Positions 45,040 to 54,268 of a DNA stretch of 64,000 bases are shown piece by piece. This DNA comes from Hyphomicrobiales bacterium (GTDB lineage Bacteria; Pseudomonadota; Alphaproteobacteria; Rhizobiales; Rhizobiaceae): positions 186,001 through 250,000 of the forward strand of contig UBYX01000003.1 of NCBI GenBank assembly GCA_900469955.1, read 5' to 3'. The translations under genes were made by a program, and so were the position numbers. The notes under the pieces are model-generated. The model was given only the letters and a program-made list of their open reading frames with translations. It was not told the origin of the DNA and made no database searches. Numbering within the stretch: position 1 is the first letter of the stretch; each line of letters starts with the position of its first letter.

Positions 45040-45624
45040 GTGAAATCGCCAACCGTGAGAGTTATGACCACGGCCGAGGAAGATCTGGCGGTGGAAACGG
45101 TCATGCTGGCGTTTGCAGCCGATCCTATGGCGCGATGGACCTGGCCCCATACGCACCAGTACCTTGCCGCCATGCCTCGAATGATCCGGGCGTTCGGGAG
45201 CAGCGCATTCTCCAACGGAAGCGCTTTTTGCACCGACAATTACGCCGGGACCGCGCTGTGGCTATTGCCCGGGGTGCAATCCGACGAGGAAGGTCTTGGT
45301 CGAGTGCTCGAAAGCACGGTCACGCCCTCGCTTACTTCTGAAACCGCAGCCATATTTGAGCAGATGTCCAATTACCACCCGACCGAACCACATTGGTACC
45401 TGCCCCTAATCGGTGTCGATCCAGCCCATCAAGGCGAAGGTCACGGGGACGCTTTGATGGCCTATGCGCTCGCACGGTGCGATCGCGACCACGCGCCAGC
45501 CTATTTGGAATCCTCAAACCCTCGCAACATTCCGTTCTACCGACGCTACGGCTTTGAACCGCTCGGTGCGATCCAGGTGGGGTCGTCGCCGACGCTCGTC
45601 CCGATGCTGCGTCGGCCGCGTTGA
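45040..45624 (+). CDS. GNAT-family N-acetyltransferase
   Basis: 194 residues. The acetyl-CoA binding motif of GNAT proteins reads LIGVDPAHQGEGHGDALMAYAL (the Q/R-x-x-G-x-G/A signature is QGEGHG). It is followed by YLESSNPRNIPFYRRYGFEPLG, the typical motif B. GGAGG lies 5 nt before the GTG at 45040, chosen over the open frame that begins 37 codons earlier. The acceptor is unknown. It stands alone between two non-coding stretches. Confidence 0.88.
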   Translation: MKSPTVRVMTTAEEDLAVETVMLAFAADPMARWTWPHTHQYLAAMPRMIRAFGSSAFSNGSAFCTDNYAGTALWLLPGVQSDEEGLGRVLESTVTPSLTSETAAIFEQMSNYHPTEPHWYLPLIGVDPAHQGEGHGDALMAYALARCDRDHAPAYLESSNPRNIPFYRRYGFEPLGAIQVGSSPTLVPMLRRPR

Positions 45625-46781
45625 CGAAGAGATCAAGGCGATTACTTAAACATCAGCCATGAAGTCGCAAGCTGCATCCCTCTCGCGAACCGGCGAGATT
45701 TGTAGACCATCGGTCCCTTGATCGTTGCATTGAACCAACATCTTGGCGCGATTGCAATCTGCGCGACTGCCCGCCCCGCGGCCACGCCTGACGCGACACT
45801 TAACGCAACTTGGTCTTCGATGGTTCTATGTCAGTGCTATTGTCGCTCAACGCTTTCCCACCCAGCTCAGCCAATCAAGCTGACGAGCGGGTCGGACCAA
45901 AAGCGATGCGGGATTGCCGAAAGATCTTCGGCGGCAATACGGTTGGCTAAAGACATAATCCCGCTATTTCCATCTGAAATACATTTGGAAGCCCGTCTGC
46001 TCGCTATGCTGCCTTGAACCAAAGACGTTGCCTTGATCCGACAATGAAATTTCAGTGATAAGCTCGACACGCCCTATAATGAGAGTATGCTTGTACTGTA
46101 GCTAGGCGCGACCGCGGGTGCTGGCGACTGAGGGCCACGATAGGCTCGCCGGCGATTTTGAATGGGTACCTTCGATGGATCCTCAACCGCAGCGGACGAC
46201 ACATCCCGAGTATTCGTTGCGACCGATGTTGCAGCGGTGGGCCAGCCAATATTCCTCCGATTGGTCAGAGCAACATGGTCTTGTCGAGCAGACTGTTTTC
46301 CTCGCTCCAGATGAGCTGAGCCAAAATCCAGATCAGCCGATCGACCAGGTGCTTTTTCGGCTGATGCATCGCTTGGCAATGGACCAGCCGTCCCGAAAAC
46401 ATAGGCTAGACTAACGCAACCTTTTAGGCAGAATGGGATACCCCGAGGAAGTTTGGTCAGTATCACCAAGCTAAGTATCAGCGATCCTTTCAGTGCAGGC
46501 GTCAACCATTTCCGGGGATTTAGGTCTCTCCGTCGATGACCCGAACATACCCGCCGATGATATCGCGAGGTAGAATGGGCGGAACTTTATTCCAACGTCA
46601 AATGGACGGCTGTGGTGAAGGCGGCTCGACCATCACCGCGCAAGGTGTCGCGAAACTGGCCGCGGGACGCAGGCTCGCATGAGTTGAGAGGATCTCTGAA
46701 AAAGGCCGTAGTACACACACTGTCTTGCTCGAGCCTCGGTTGGAAGCCCAACGCGAGTGTGATCCTGGGTTAGATCTCGGC
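45625..46781. other. Gene-poor 1.15-kb stretch
   Basis: Open frames up to 143 codons occur on both strands and overlap each other (for example 46074-46505 on minus against 46118-46414 on plus) without a recognisable domain. No RNA gene, terminal inverted repeats or transposase motifs were found by eye. The lack of any convincing gene in over 1 kb is unusual for this compact window and suggests decayed or recently rearranged DNA. Confidence 0.5.
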
Positions 46782-47192
46782 TCATTGCTCGGGTATCAGA
46801 CCTTGAGGGTAGCGCTCCACTTCCTCCGCAAGCGTCACCCAACGATGCCTATATTGCTCGAATACGGATAGACTGGGGGCTGGGAAATTTGGATTTCCCA
46901 GTGCGCCAACTGCCACACCGACAATCGCGGGATCTGCATCAGGCTTCCAATAGACAGTCGATCCACAGGTGGGGCAAAAGTACATTCGCACTTTGCGGCC
47001 GCTTTCTGCCACACGAATGAATTCACTCGCGATTCCCAAGACCTCGACGCCATCGGCCGCATAGAAGGCATTGACGCTGAATGTAGTTCCTGTTCGCCGC
47101 TGACAGGCCAAACAATGACACACGGCAACTAGCTGGGCCGGCGCTCGTATCGTGAGTCTTAGTCTGCCGCATACGCATTGAGCATCGGCCAT
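46782..47192 (-). CDS. GFA-family zinc protein
   Basis: 136 residues with the zinc-binding Cys pattern of the GFA (glutathione-dependent formaldehyde-activating enzyme) domain: CVCGRLRL, CHCLACQRRTG, and YFCPTCGSTVYW. The fold is established, but most members are not formaldehyde-activating enzymes, so only the family is assigned. The protein is cytoplasmic. It is separated by about 195 bp from the SDR gene on the same strand. Confidence 0.9.
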   Translation of the reverse strand: MADAQCVCGRLRLTIRAPAQLVAVCHCLACQRRTGTTFSVNAFYAADGVEVLGIASEFIRVAESGRKVRMYFCPTCGSTVYWKPDADPAIVGVAVGALGNPNFPAPSLSVFEQYRHRWVTLAEEVERYPQGLIPEQ

Positions 47193-47387
47193 AGAGAATC
47201 CTCCGTCCTCTCGGTGAAACGATTTTCAGGATGTGGGGTGAAGCGCAGATCCAGACGCAGTCTCAGACGTCGGCCCTAGGACGTGACCCTGCACGAGGGT
47301 CCGAATGCCACACCAAGATGGCGCGGCGCACGAGAGCTGTCAACAGCGGAGCGACTGCGCGACCTTCCTCGGAAAAGACAAGGCTGA

Positions 47388-48119
47388 CTAGATCAGGCTC
47401 TGACCGCCGTCGATACGGATGGTCTGGCCGGTGGTAAAGTCACTCTCCATGGCAAAGACATAGGCTGGCGCAACATCGGCGGGGGTCGCGATTCTGCCAA
47501 CCGGGAGGCGATCGGCCATGCTCTCGAAATAGCTGGACTTGGCTTCCCCGGCCAGTTTATCGAACATCGGCGTATCAACCCAGCCGGGCGATATGACGTT
47601 CACGCGCATGGGAGCCAGTTCGAGCGAAAGGGCGTGGGCAAAGTAACTGAATGAGCCGGCAATCGCGGAGACGACCGAACCTCCTGGCACCGGCGGCCGA
47701 TCCTTGTTGATCCCGGACGTGAATGTCATGGATCCCCTCTCCTTCAGACCGCCCACCGCATATTTGGCCACGAGCACCGCACCGATGAGCTTGTTGTCGA
47801 CGAAGCGCCGCACAATATCAATGTCTGTCTGACCTATCGGATCGCCCGGCGGAGGCGTGCCGGCGGTCGAAACGAGATGATCGAAGGCGCCGACGTCATC
47901 GAACAGCCGGGCAATCTCCGCCTCCTTCGTCATGTCGGCGGCGATGGTCTTGACGCGATCATTCGACGCGAGCCTCCCTTTTGCAGCCGCTAGCTTCTCC
48001 GGCGACCTGCCGACGATCACCAGATCCGAACCCCTCTCAAGCGCGGCCGCGGCGACACCGAGTCCAATGCCGGAGCTTCCTCCAATGATGACGACTTTTC
48101 TGCCCATAAGCGATGCCAT
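47388..48119 (-). CDS. SDR-family protein with a degenerate active site
   Basis: 243 residues. The Rossmann motif is GGSSGIGLG near the N-terminus and the C-terminal SPGWVDTPMF and GQTIRIDGGQSLI are typical. The position where YxxxK is expected reads SFSYFAHALSLE: no Lys follows a Tyr at the correct distance, so the classical catalytic pair seems lost. A similar subgroup of SDRs without this pair exists, so it may bind cofactor but not reduce by the usual route. GGAG lies 7 nt before the ATG. The gene is 61 bp from the VOC gene in the same direction. Confidence 0.85.
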   Translation of the reverse strand: MASLMGRKVVIIGGSSGIGLGVAAAALERGSDLVIVGRSPEKLAAAKGRLASNDRVKTIAADMTKEAEIARLFDDVGAFDHLVSTAGTPPPGDPIGQTDIDIVRRFVDNKLIGAVLVAKYAVGGLKERGSMTFTSGINKDRPPVPGGSVVSAIAGSFSYFAHALSLELAPMRVNVISPGWVDTPMFDKLAGEAKSSYFESMADRLPVGRIATPADVAPAYVFAMESDFTTGQTIRIDGGQSLI

Positions 48120-48180
48120 GGCTATGCTCCATGTGATGTGTGTGTGTTTTCAGTTGTGAAGCCGAGATGCGAAGGCGCCG

Positions 48181-48633
48181 CTAACCGTAATAGGCGCGCT
48201 CGAGGTCCGCGATGACGATCTTCTTCATCTTGTACATGGCCTGTAGCACCCGGCCGGCCTTTGCCTTGTCGGGATCGGCGACCATTTCAAGCAGGATTGT
48301 CGGCGTGACCTGCCAGTAGACGCCAAACTTGTCCGTCAGCCATCCACAAGGCTGTTCTTTACCGCCGCCGGCCGTCAGCGCATTCCAGTAATAGTCCGTT
48401 TCCGCCTGGTCGCCTGTCTCTATCTGAAAGGAGAACGCCTCATTGTAGGGCACGTGAGTATTGGCATTCAGGGCGGCAATGGGTAGCCCGGCCAATTCGA
48501 ACCGCAGTTCCGACAATTCGGGATCTGGAAGCTCCAGCCGTCCAAGGAACTTCGAGTCCATGAACACCGATATGTAAAACGCCATGGCCTCCTCGGCCTG
48601 CGCTTTGAACCAGAGATGAGGATAGATTTTCAT
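48181..48633 (-). CDS. VOC-superfamily protein, PhnB/3-demethylubiquinone-type
   Basis: 150 residues. It starts KIYPHLWFKAQAEEAMAFY, as in the PF06983-type proteins, and contains FSFQIETGDQAETDYYW and GGKEQPCGWLTDKFGVYWQVTP. Members of this family are often adjacent to SRPBCC or sigma-factor genes; here it is next to an SDR gene. Function within the family is unclear despite the frequent methyltransferase label. Confidence 0.9.
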   Translation of the reverse strand: MKIYPHLWFKAQAEEAMAFYISVFMDSKFLGRLELPDPELSELRFELAGLPIAALNANTHVPYNEAFSFQIETGDQAETDYYWNALTAGGGKEQPCGWLTDKFGVYWQVTPTILLEMVADPDKAKAGRVLQAMYKMKKIVIADLERAYYG

Positions 48634-48651
48634 GTCACCGCCCCTTCACTT

Positions 48652-48903
48652 CTAGCCGCAAAAGGACGCGGAGCCACCGTTGGCTAGGATCAGCGATCCA
48701 TCCCAATCCCGGTCGAAGCCGATGTCCTGCAAGCGATAAACGGAAAAGCGCGCGATGCGTCGCTGAATTGTCCAGATATGCAGGATCCGAGCTCCCAGGC
48801 AGGCGGCCCGCCGGGCGACGCCAATCGACTGGCCCGCCAGGATAGGCATCTTGCGGTCAACGGTTTCGTCGTAAGCATGAGCAATAGTCACAGGAGCCTC
48901 CAT
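48652..48903 (-). CDS. Possible small protein, 83 aa
   Basis: An 83-codon frame starts at an ATG with AAGG 9 nt upstream, 18 bp before the VOC gene, and runs in the same direction. The product ends with YRLQDIGFDRDWDGSLILANGG. The LQDIGFDR piece recalls the C-terminal pattern of DUF1127 proteins, but the rest does not fit well. It occupies the divergent region upstream of the LysR gene. I regard it as likely but not certain. Confidence 0.45.
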   Translation of the reverse strand: MEAPVTIAHAYDETVDRKMPILAGQSIGVARRAACLGARILHIWTIQRRIARFSVYRLQDIGFDRDWDGSLILANGGSASFCG

Positions 48904-49030
48904 TGGATAATACCTTTCGGCTGCGACGCGCGGAGAAAGCGTTTTCTGATGTCACGAAATTGCGCTGCTCCCGACTGGACGACAACCGAATATTCGTGCA
49001 GGATTTGTGAGTTTCGCTCACAGGTGAGCC

Positions 49031-49934
49031 ATGGCGCGCAGACTTCCCCCTTTGACTACACTCCCGGCTTTCGATGCTGCCTCGCGTCATCTGAGCTTCA
49101 CAAAAGCCGCCGCAGAGCTACACGTCACCCACGGGGCGATTAGTCGCGCCATCCACAATTTAGAGCAAAGGCTCGGTACCTTACTGTTTGAACGGGGAAC
49201 GCGTTCCGTTCGCCTGACATCCGCCGGCGCCGCCTATGCCGCGGAAATCAGTGCGGCCCTGGATCAGATAGGTGCCGCGACCCTCGTCGCCACTGCACCG
49301 CGATCGACAGGAATCCTCAATGTCAGCACATCTGACGGTTTTGCGGGCCGCTGGCTTGTTCCGAGGCTGCACCGATTCCACCGCGCCAACCGCGAGATCG
49401 ATGTGCGTCTCTCCACCTCGGGCAGCTTCGGGGACTTTTTGCGAGACGGGATCGATATCGCGATCCGCTACGGTGGCGGCGACTATAAAGGGGGTGGTCT
49501 CCGAGGTTTTGGCCGAGGAGGATGTCTCACCAGTTTGCAGTCCAGAATTGCTGCAGGGGGAACATCCGCTCTTATCGCCAGGCGACTTAAGGTATCACCG
49601 GCTTATCCACGACCACTTCCGCATCGATTGGGCGACGTGGCTCCGTGCCGCCGGCCTCGATGATATCAATCCTGATAGCGGGGCTAGGTTTGATTCCGCC
49701 GCCTACGCCGTCGAAGCCGCAGTGCAAGGCGAAGGTGTGTTGCTTGGCCGGAGCACGCTCGTCTCGGCCGATCTGGCTGCAGGTCGATTGGTGAGACCCT
49801 TTGATCTCGCCCTGAAATCGCGGTGGAAATACTATGTCGTCTATGCGGTGGGCGCTCTGCGGCAAAAGAAGGTCAGGATGTTCAGAGATTGGCTGATCAG
49901 CGAAATGACGTCGGGGCTAAGAAACAGACCCTGA
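49031..49934 (+). pseudogene. LysR-family regulator (GcvA-like), frameshifted
   Basis: The first frame encodes a LysR N-terminus: RLPPLTTLPAFDAASRHLSF and the HTH LHVTHGAISRAIHNLEQRLG, then effector-domain sequence to IAIRYGGGDYKGG. Continuation of the domain (VVSEVLAEEDVSPVCSPELL to VAAVQGEGVLLGRSTLV-like region and RMFRDWLISEMTS) is in another frame, to 49934. The break coincides with a run of five G at 49490-49494; one G fewer restores a single frame of about 300 residues, the usual length. It could be a true mutation or a sequencing error. Confidence 0.85.
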
Positions 49935-50140
49935 AACCGGTAAGTTTGCATCGGGTCGCGACGACGTCTGTACGGGATTATCTTGCACCCGCCCTTACCT
50001 GATTTCCGGTGAAAATCCGGCCAGCAACCAAGCTGGTCTCATCATGGGCCGGTTCCGGCAAGGGGTGAAATGACACCCCTAACCACATCGGTCTCGCAGG
50101 TAGGATACCGATGATTGACCGCCCGACGCGGTAGACCCCG
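49935..50140 (+). ncRNA. Hairpin-rich stretch, possible group II intron fragment or other structured RNA
   Basis: Five consecutive small inverted repeats occur in about 150 bp: CCGG-N7-CCGG (near 50007), CCAGC-N6-GCTGG (50021-50036), a GCCGG/CCGGC pair near 50048-50060, GGGGTG-N6-CACCCC (50061-50078), and ATCGGT/ACCGAT (near 50087-50113). The CCGGTGAAAATCCGG and GGGGTGAAATGACACCCC elements recall subdomain hairpins in the 5' region of bacterial group II introns. No 5' splice boundary, reverse transcriptase or domain V was found. Confidence 0.3.
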
Positions 50141-51214
50141 TCAGTACCCCGTCATTTCGAGGTACCCCTCTCCCGAGGTGGTCCCCTCGAAAAAGATTGG
50201 ACCCTCCCAATAAGGCGTCGAGGTTGCCATCCAGGCATTGTCATTCAACGGACGCGTCGTGATGTCTAGCCCGCGACTCGGAATTTTGACCCGCCAAGCA
50301 ACCGGAACCTCCCGGCCGCCGGCGCTCGCCTTGCGAAGCGGCTCCAACACGACATCGCCGGAAGCCATCGGGGTCGTCTTACCGTCCGCCGAAATCCAGT
50401 TAGCGGAGGTGAAGGCGCCTCCGGTATCCCGCAACCTGAACGCCATAATCTTTTCACCGGAGGCGAGATGAAGCGAGAACCAATCCCAACCAGTCTGGTT
50501 CGAGGCGAGCGGCTGTGAGGACCATTCGCGGTCCAACCACGCTCTTCCGGTGACCGCAACCGGGGCGCCGCCGATCGATACGGTGCCCCGCACCTCGTAA
50601 AACGGCTGCGAGTAGTAATAGCTGGCCTGCCCCATGGACGACTTGACCGAATACCCCCGATCGCCCTGCAGGATCAAATGCCCCTTGGCGGCAAGCGTCA
50701 AGTGGTAGCCGAAATCTTGGGCTTGAGCGCGCAATTCGACACGATCCAGCACATCCCCGTCTGCGGGCCTGTTCGCATCCATCTGCCAGTCGTCGATCCA
50801 GGCCTCAAAAGGATCGGCAACGACGCCAGCCTGCCCGACGCCGCCCCGCCCTAACCGTTCGGCAACATAATGGCTGTCTGCGGTCGTCACTGCCGCGTGT
50901 CCGATCCATATCTGCGGGTCCGCCCAACCCTGGCCTTCGCCCGGCACAAGCGCAGAACGGAACAAGGTCCACTGTGCCCCGAGCCGGCGGCCATCCGCTG
51001 CTTGCAGATTTGCAGTGACATACCACCATTCGATCCGGAAGTCAGGATGAGGCCCATGGTCTCTTGGAAAGGACAGAACGAGCCCACGTTGCGGAACGGC
51101 AAAGCCGTGTGCATCCGAACCGAGGCCTGCAAAACCTTGGGCACCGACGCCCGCCGCGCCGAGGACAAGACCCCATAATGCGATAAATGCGTAGGCGGCA
51201 TATCTAACGTTCAT
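50141..51214 (-). CDS. AttH-like lipocalin-domain secreted protein
   Basis: 357 residues with a signal peptide (hydrophobic core ending near GVGAQG). The mature part has FPRDHGPHPDFRIEWWYVTAN, YYYSQPFYEVRGTV, RAWLDREWSSQPL and WDWFSLHLASGE, characteristic of AttH/CrtC-type proteins with two lipocalin-like barrels. In Agrobacterium such proteins occur in the att cluster with ABC-transporter genes, as here. It is likely periplasmic and linked to the upstream permease, whose stop codon it overlaps by 11 bp. The biochemical role is not established. Confidence 0.9.
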   Translation of the reverse strand: MNVRYAAYAFIALWGLVLGAAGVGAQGFAGLGSDAHGFAVPQRGLVLSFPRDHGPHPDFRIEWWYVTANLQAADGRRLGAQWTLFRSALVPGEGQGWADPQIWIGHAAVTTADSHYVAERLGRGGVGQAGVVADPFEAWIDDWQMDANRPADGDVLDRVELRAQAQDFGYHLTLAAKGHLILQGDRGYSVKSSMGQASYYYSQPFYEVRGTVSIGGAPVAVTGRAWLDREWSSQPLASNQTGWDWFSLHLASGEKIMAFRLRDTGGAFTSANWISADGKTTPMASGDVVLEPLRKASAGGREVPVAWRVKIPSRGLDITTRPLNDNAWMATSTPYWEGPIFFEGTTSGEGYLEMTGY

Positions 51215-53612
51215 TTGCGAACACCCTCAGCAAATCAGCGGGATTGACGGTCGCCAAACGCATTACGGGAAGCAGAACCGACAGAACCGAAGCGACGAAC
51301 GCGACCGCCCCGAGCCACAACCAGTCAGCCGGGAAGATCATCATCGGCAACCGCCAGCCAAAGGCTTCGACATTGACGATCGCAAGCAGCACCCAGGCTA
51401 ATGCGAGCCCCACCGGGATCGCCGCAATAAAGGTCGCACACCACAGGGCCAGCGTCCGCGCGATTTCCAACAACGCTAGATCTCGCCGTCGCACGCCCAT
51501 GGCCCAGACGGGCGCCAGTTGCGGCAGTCTAATGCCCGAAAGCGTCAGCAGGCTGGCGAACATCGCAAACCCCGCCACGGCAAGCGTTAGCACATTGAGC
51601 GCACCTGTTACGGCAAATGTCTGCTCGAAAACTGCTTGCGACTGCCGCTTAAGTGAGGCTTGATCAATCACATTGCTCTCCGGCAGCCCAAACTCCCGCA
51701 GTATTTGGAGCTTCAGATCAGGCGCAAGAGCTGGATCGATGCGAATACCATATCGAAGCTTTGCGAGATTGGGATAATGCTGCACCAGCGCATCGAGACC
51801 GACGATCGCCTGACCTTTCGGATTGCCGTAGTCGGAATAAATGCCGACCACGGTGACCGTCCATCCATCCGATAGCGAGATCGTTTGCCCGGGCTGGACG
51901 CCTTTGACCCGCCAGAGCTGCTCGTTAACCAGAGCCCCATCGCCCTGCGCAACCCGATTCCAGACATCCGGCAATCCGTTGAGAAGCGGCCAGTGATCGC
52001 GGTAGGTGGGATGATCAGCTACGCCAAAAATCTGCAGCCGGTCGCCCAGCACGTTGCCCTCGACGCTCCAGATCGGCAACACGGCATCGGAATGCTTCGG
52101 CAGCCATTCCCGCAAGCGCGCCGCCTCCGCCTCGTCACGCGCCGTGACGTAAAGCTCGGCCACAAGACGCTGGTCGAGCCAGCCGAGAAAGGTTAGGCGG
52201 AAGCTCGAGACCATCGTTCCGACGCCGATATTGACCGCCAGCGAAAGGAGGAGCGCCATCAGCGCCAACGAGAGACCGGGCAATTGCAGCCGAGTATCAG
52301 CCCAGAACCAGACCGCTAGAGCATCGCTAGAACGCCCCTCGGCGAACCGAAGCGATCTCGACAGGAAGGCCGGAAGCAGGAACGCGGACGCGAGCAGAAG
52401 CGCGCCCAAAACACCGAACCCGGAAGCCAGTCCGGAACCGGCAAATGCAAGAAAGACAGATATCCCGAACAAAATCGCCCCCGCCAGCGCTTGAAGCCGA
52501 AGAGTTATCGCGGACATCCCAGCCCAGGCCCGGGGTTGCGCGGCAGCGAGGATCGGCATTCTCCGGACCCGCCACAGGCTCTGGAAAGAGGAAAGAGCCG
52601 TGCCGGCAAGCGCCATCGCCATGCCGGCCAGCCACCACTCGGGGCGGAAGGAAAGGCTTCCTGGGACGCTGGCGCCATACAGCCCCCGAAGAGTTGCGGC
52701 AACGCCAGGCAGCAGCGCGGAAGCTAGGAAATACCCGATCAATACGCCCAATACGCCCGAGATCAAAGCAAACAGCATGATCTCGACGAGCAGCATGGCC
52801 GTCATCGACTGCAGCGAGACGCCGAGCGAGCGGAGCGTCCTGAACGTCGCCCGCCGCTGCTGGAAAGAAAGACCCGTGGCGGAATAGACGATGAACAAGC
52901 CGACCACGAAAGCGAGAAAACCAAAAGCCGTCAAATTCAGATGAAAGCTGTCGGTCAACCGCGCCATGTCCGGTCTGTCGTCCGCCGATTGGCTGATCAG
53001 TTCGGGCGCCACGGTCTCCAGCGCCGGCAGATCCGGCCTCTGGCCAGTCGCCATGACGATTCGGCTGAGCGAACCCTTCCTGTTCAGGAGCCTGTCAGCC
53101 GCGCCGATATCGGTAAACGCCGCGTCGTCTGGAATATCCTCATAAATCTTCAAGGGCATTCCAGCCACATCCTTAAGGCGCGCGGCCGTCGCCGGCGAGA
53201 CAACGAGCAATCCCTTTTTACTGATAAAATCCACAAGTTCAGAAGAATCGGACGGTGCGAATATCCTATTCTCGATTGGCATGGTCAGCGGTTCGATGCC
53301 GATAAGCCTCACCCGAAATGGGCCGAACCGATAGTCCCCTTCGATGACGGGAGATACGCTCCATCCCGCCCGCCGCAGCTTGGCGTAGACCGCCATCGGG
53401 ATCGTATCGCCGTTCTTCGGCAGCAATTGTGGCAGGCCGTTCTGATCCAGGATCGAGGCGGCCCGCGCATAGCTTGCCCGCGCTTCAGCGTTTATCGCCT
53501 GGACGCCCGACCAGAGAGCAGTGGCCAGGGTAATGCCGATAATGAGTGTGACGAGCTGCAGCGGCCGATGCCGCCAGTGAGAGAGGAGCGCCAGAAACGC
53601 TGCCCAGATCAT
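51204..53612 (-). CDS. FtsX-type ABC transporter permease
   Basis: 802 residues: an N-terminal membrane helix, a large periplasmic domain, and two FtsX-type membrane clusters (AFLAFVVGLFIVYSATGLSF near 230; FAMFASLLTLSGIRLP near 690). The arrangement matches MacB/LolE-like and AttFG-type permeases that move lipid-like or hydrophobic compounds from the inner membrane rather than import solutes. It overlaps the ATPase gene by 4 bp (ATGA) upstream and the AttH-type gene downstream, so the three are one unit. Confidence 0.92.
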   Translation of the reverse strand: MIWAAFLALLSHWRHRPLQLVTLIIGITLATALWSGVQAINAEARASYARAASILDQNGLPQLLPKNGDTIPMAVYAKLRRAGWSVSPVIEGDYRFGPFRVRLIGIEPLTMPIENRIFAPSDSSELVDFISKKGLLVVSPATAARLKDVAGMPLKIYEDIPDDAAFTDIGAADRLLNRKGSLSRIVMATGQRPDLPALETVAPELISQSADDRPDMARLTDSFHLNLTAFGFLAFVVGLFIVYSATGLSFQQRRATFRTLRSLGVSLQSMTAMLLVEIMLFALISGVLGVLIGYFLASALLPGVAATLRGLYGASVPGSLSFRPEWWLAGMAMALAGTALSSFQSLWRVRRMPILAAAQPRAWAGMSAITLRLQALAGAILFGISVFLAFAGSGLASGFGVLGALLLASAFLLPAFLSRSLRFAEGRSSDALAVWFWADTRLQLPGLSLALMALLLSLAVNIGVGTMVSSFRLTFLGWLDQRLVAELYVTARDEAEAARLREWLPKHSDAVLPIWSVEGNVLGDRLQIFGVADHPTYRDHWPLLNGLPDVWNRVAQGDGALVNEQLWRVKGVQPGQTISLSDGWTVTVVGIYSDYGNPKGQAIVGLDALVQHYPNLAKLRYGIRIDPALAPDLKLQILREFGLPESNVIDQASLKRQSQAVFEQTFAVTGALNVLTLAVAGFAMFASLLTLSGIRLPQLAPVWAMGVRRRDLALLEIARTLALWCATFIAAIPVGLALAWVLLAIVNVEAFGWRLPMMIFPADWLWLGAVAFVASVLSVLLPVMRLATVNPADLLRVFANER

Positions 53613-54268
53613 GGGACGATCTTCCCACCGCGCAGAAATACCTTGCGGTCAAGCTTGCCCGCCAGCCGCGTTGAATGAGTAACGAGGAGAAGAGCCGAAC
53701 CAGCGCTCCTGCTGAGCGATAGCATCAGATCGAGCACCGCATCGCCTGTCGCTTCGTCGAGATTGCCCGTCGGCTCGTCGGCGAGGACAAGAGGTGGCCG
53801 CGCCGCGAGCGTTCTGCCAATTGCAACGCGCTGCTGCTGCCCGCCGGAAAGCTGCTCGGGATATCGCGTCAACAAATCCCCTAGGCCGAGACGGTCGACT
53901 AGTTCCCGCTCCCAATCGACATCAAATCGGCCCGCAAGCTTGGCATGAAACGAGATGTTCGCGGCGACGTTGAGCGACGGTATAAGGTTGAACTGCTGGA
54001 AGACGAGACCTACCTCGCGCCTGCGGTAGCGCGCCCGGCCGCTATCATCGAGCGCTCCGACATCCTGGCCGTTCATGAGGATTATCCCGCTGTCCGGCCT
54101 GTCGAGGCCCCCCGCAAGGTGTAGTAACGTGCTCTTGCCGCTGCCGGACTCACCCGCCAGCGCAACGCTTTCCGCTGCCGCGAGATCGAGGTCGACACCC
54201 CTCAATATCTCGATCCCGCCTTCTGCGGTCTGGTAGGATTTGACGATATTGGAGAGGGACAGGAGCAT
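53609..54268 (-). CDS. ABC transporter ATPase, LolD/AttE type
   Basis: 219 residues. Walker A is GESGSGKST, the Q-loop FQQFNLIPS, the signature LSGGQQQR, Walker B LVLADEPTGNLD and the switch His VTHS. The size and GNLDE tail fit the LolD/MacB/FtsE class that partners FtsX permeases. The open frame extends far upstream without homology; the ATG at 54268 directly precedes the conserved SLSNIVKSY start. It diverges from the ArsR gene over 409 bp. Confidence 0.92.
   Translation of the reverse strand: MLLSLSNIVKSYQTAEGGIEILRGVDLDLAAAESVALAGESGSGKSTLLHLAGGLDRPDSGIILMNGQDVGALDDSGRARYRRREVGLVFQQFNLIPSLNVAANISFHAKLAGRFDVDWERELVDRLGLGDLLTRYPEQLSGGQQQRVAIGRTLAARPPLVLADEPTGNLDEATGDAVLDLMLSLSRSAGSALLLVTHSTRLAGKLDRKVFLRGGKIVP

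Noticed and set aside
46074..46505. Transposase or insertion-sequence remnant
   Set aside because: Neither strand shows a DDE pattern, terminal inverted repeats or target duplications that I can support.
49975..50100. Cobalamin or FMN riboswitch
   Set aside because: The CGGTGAAA-TCCG element alone fits, but the conserved downstream blocks of either class are absent, and no cobalamin or flavin gene follows on plus.
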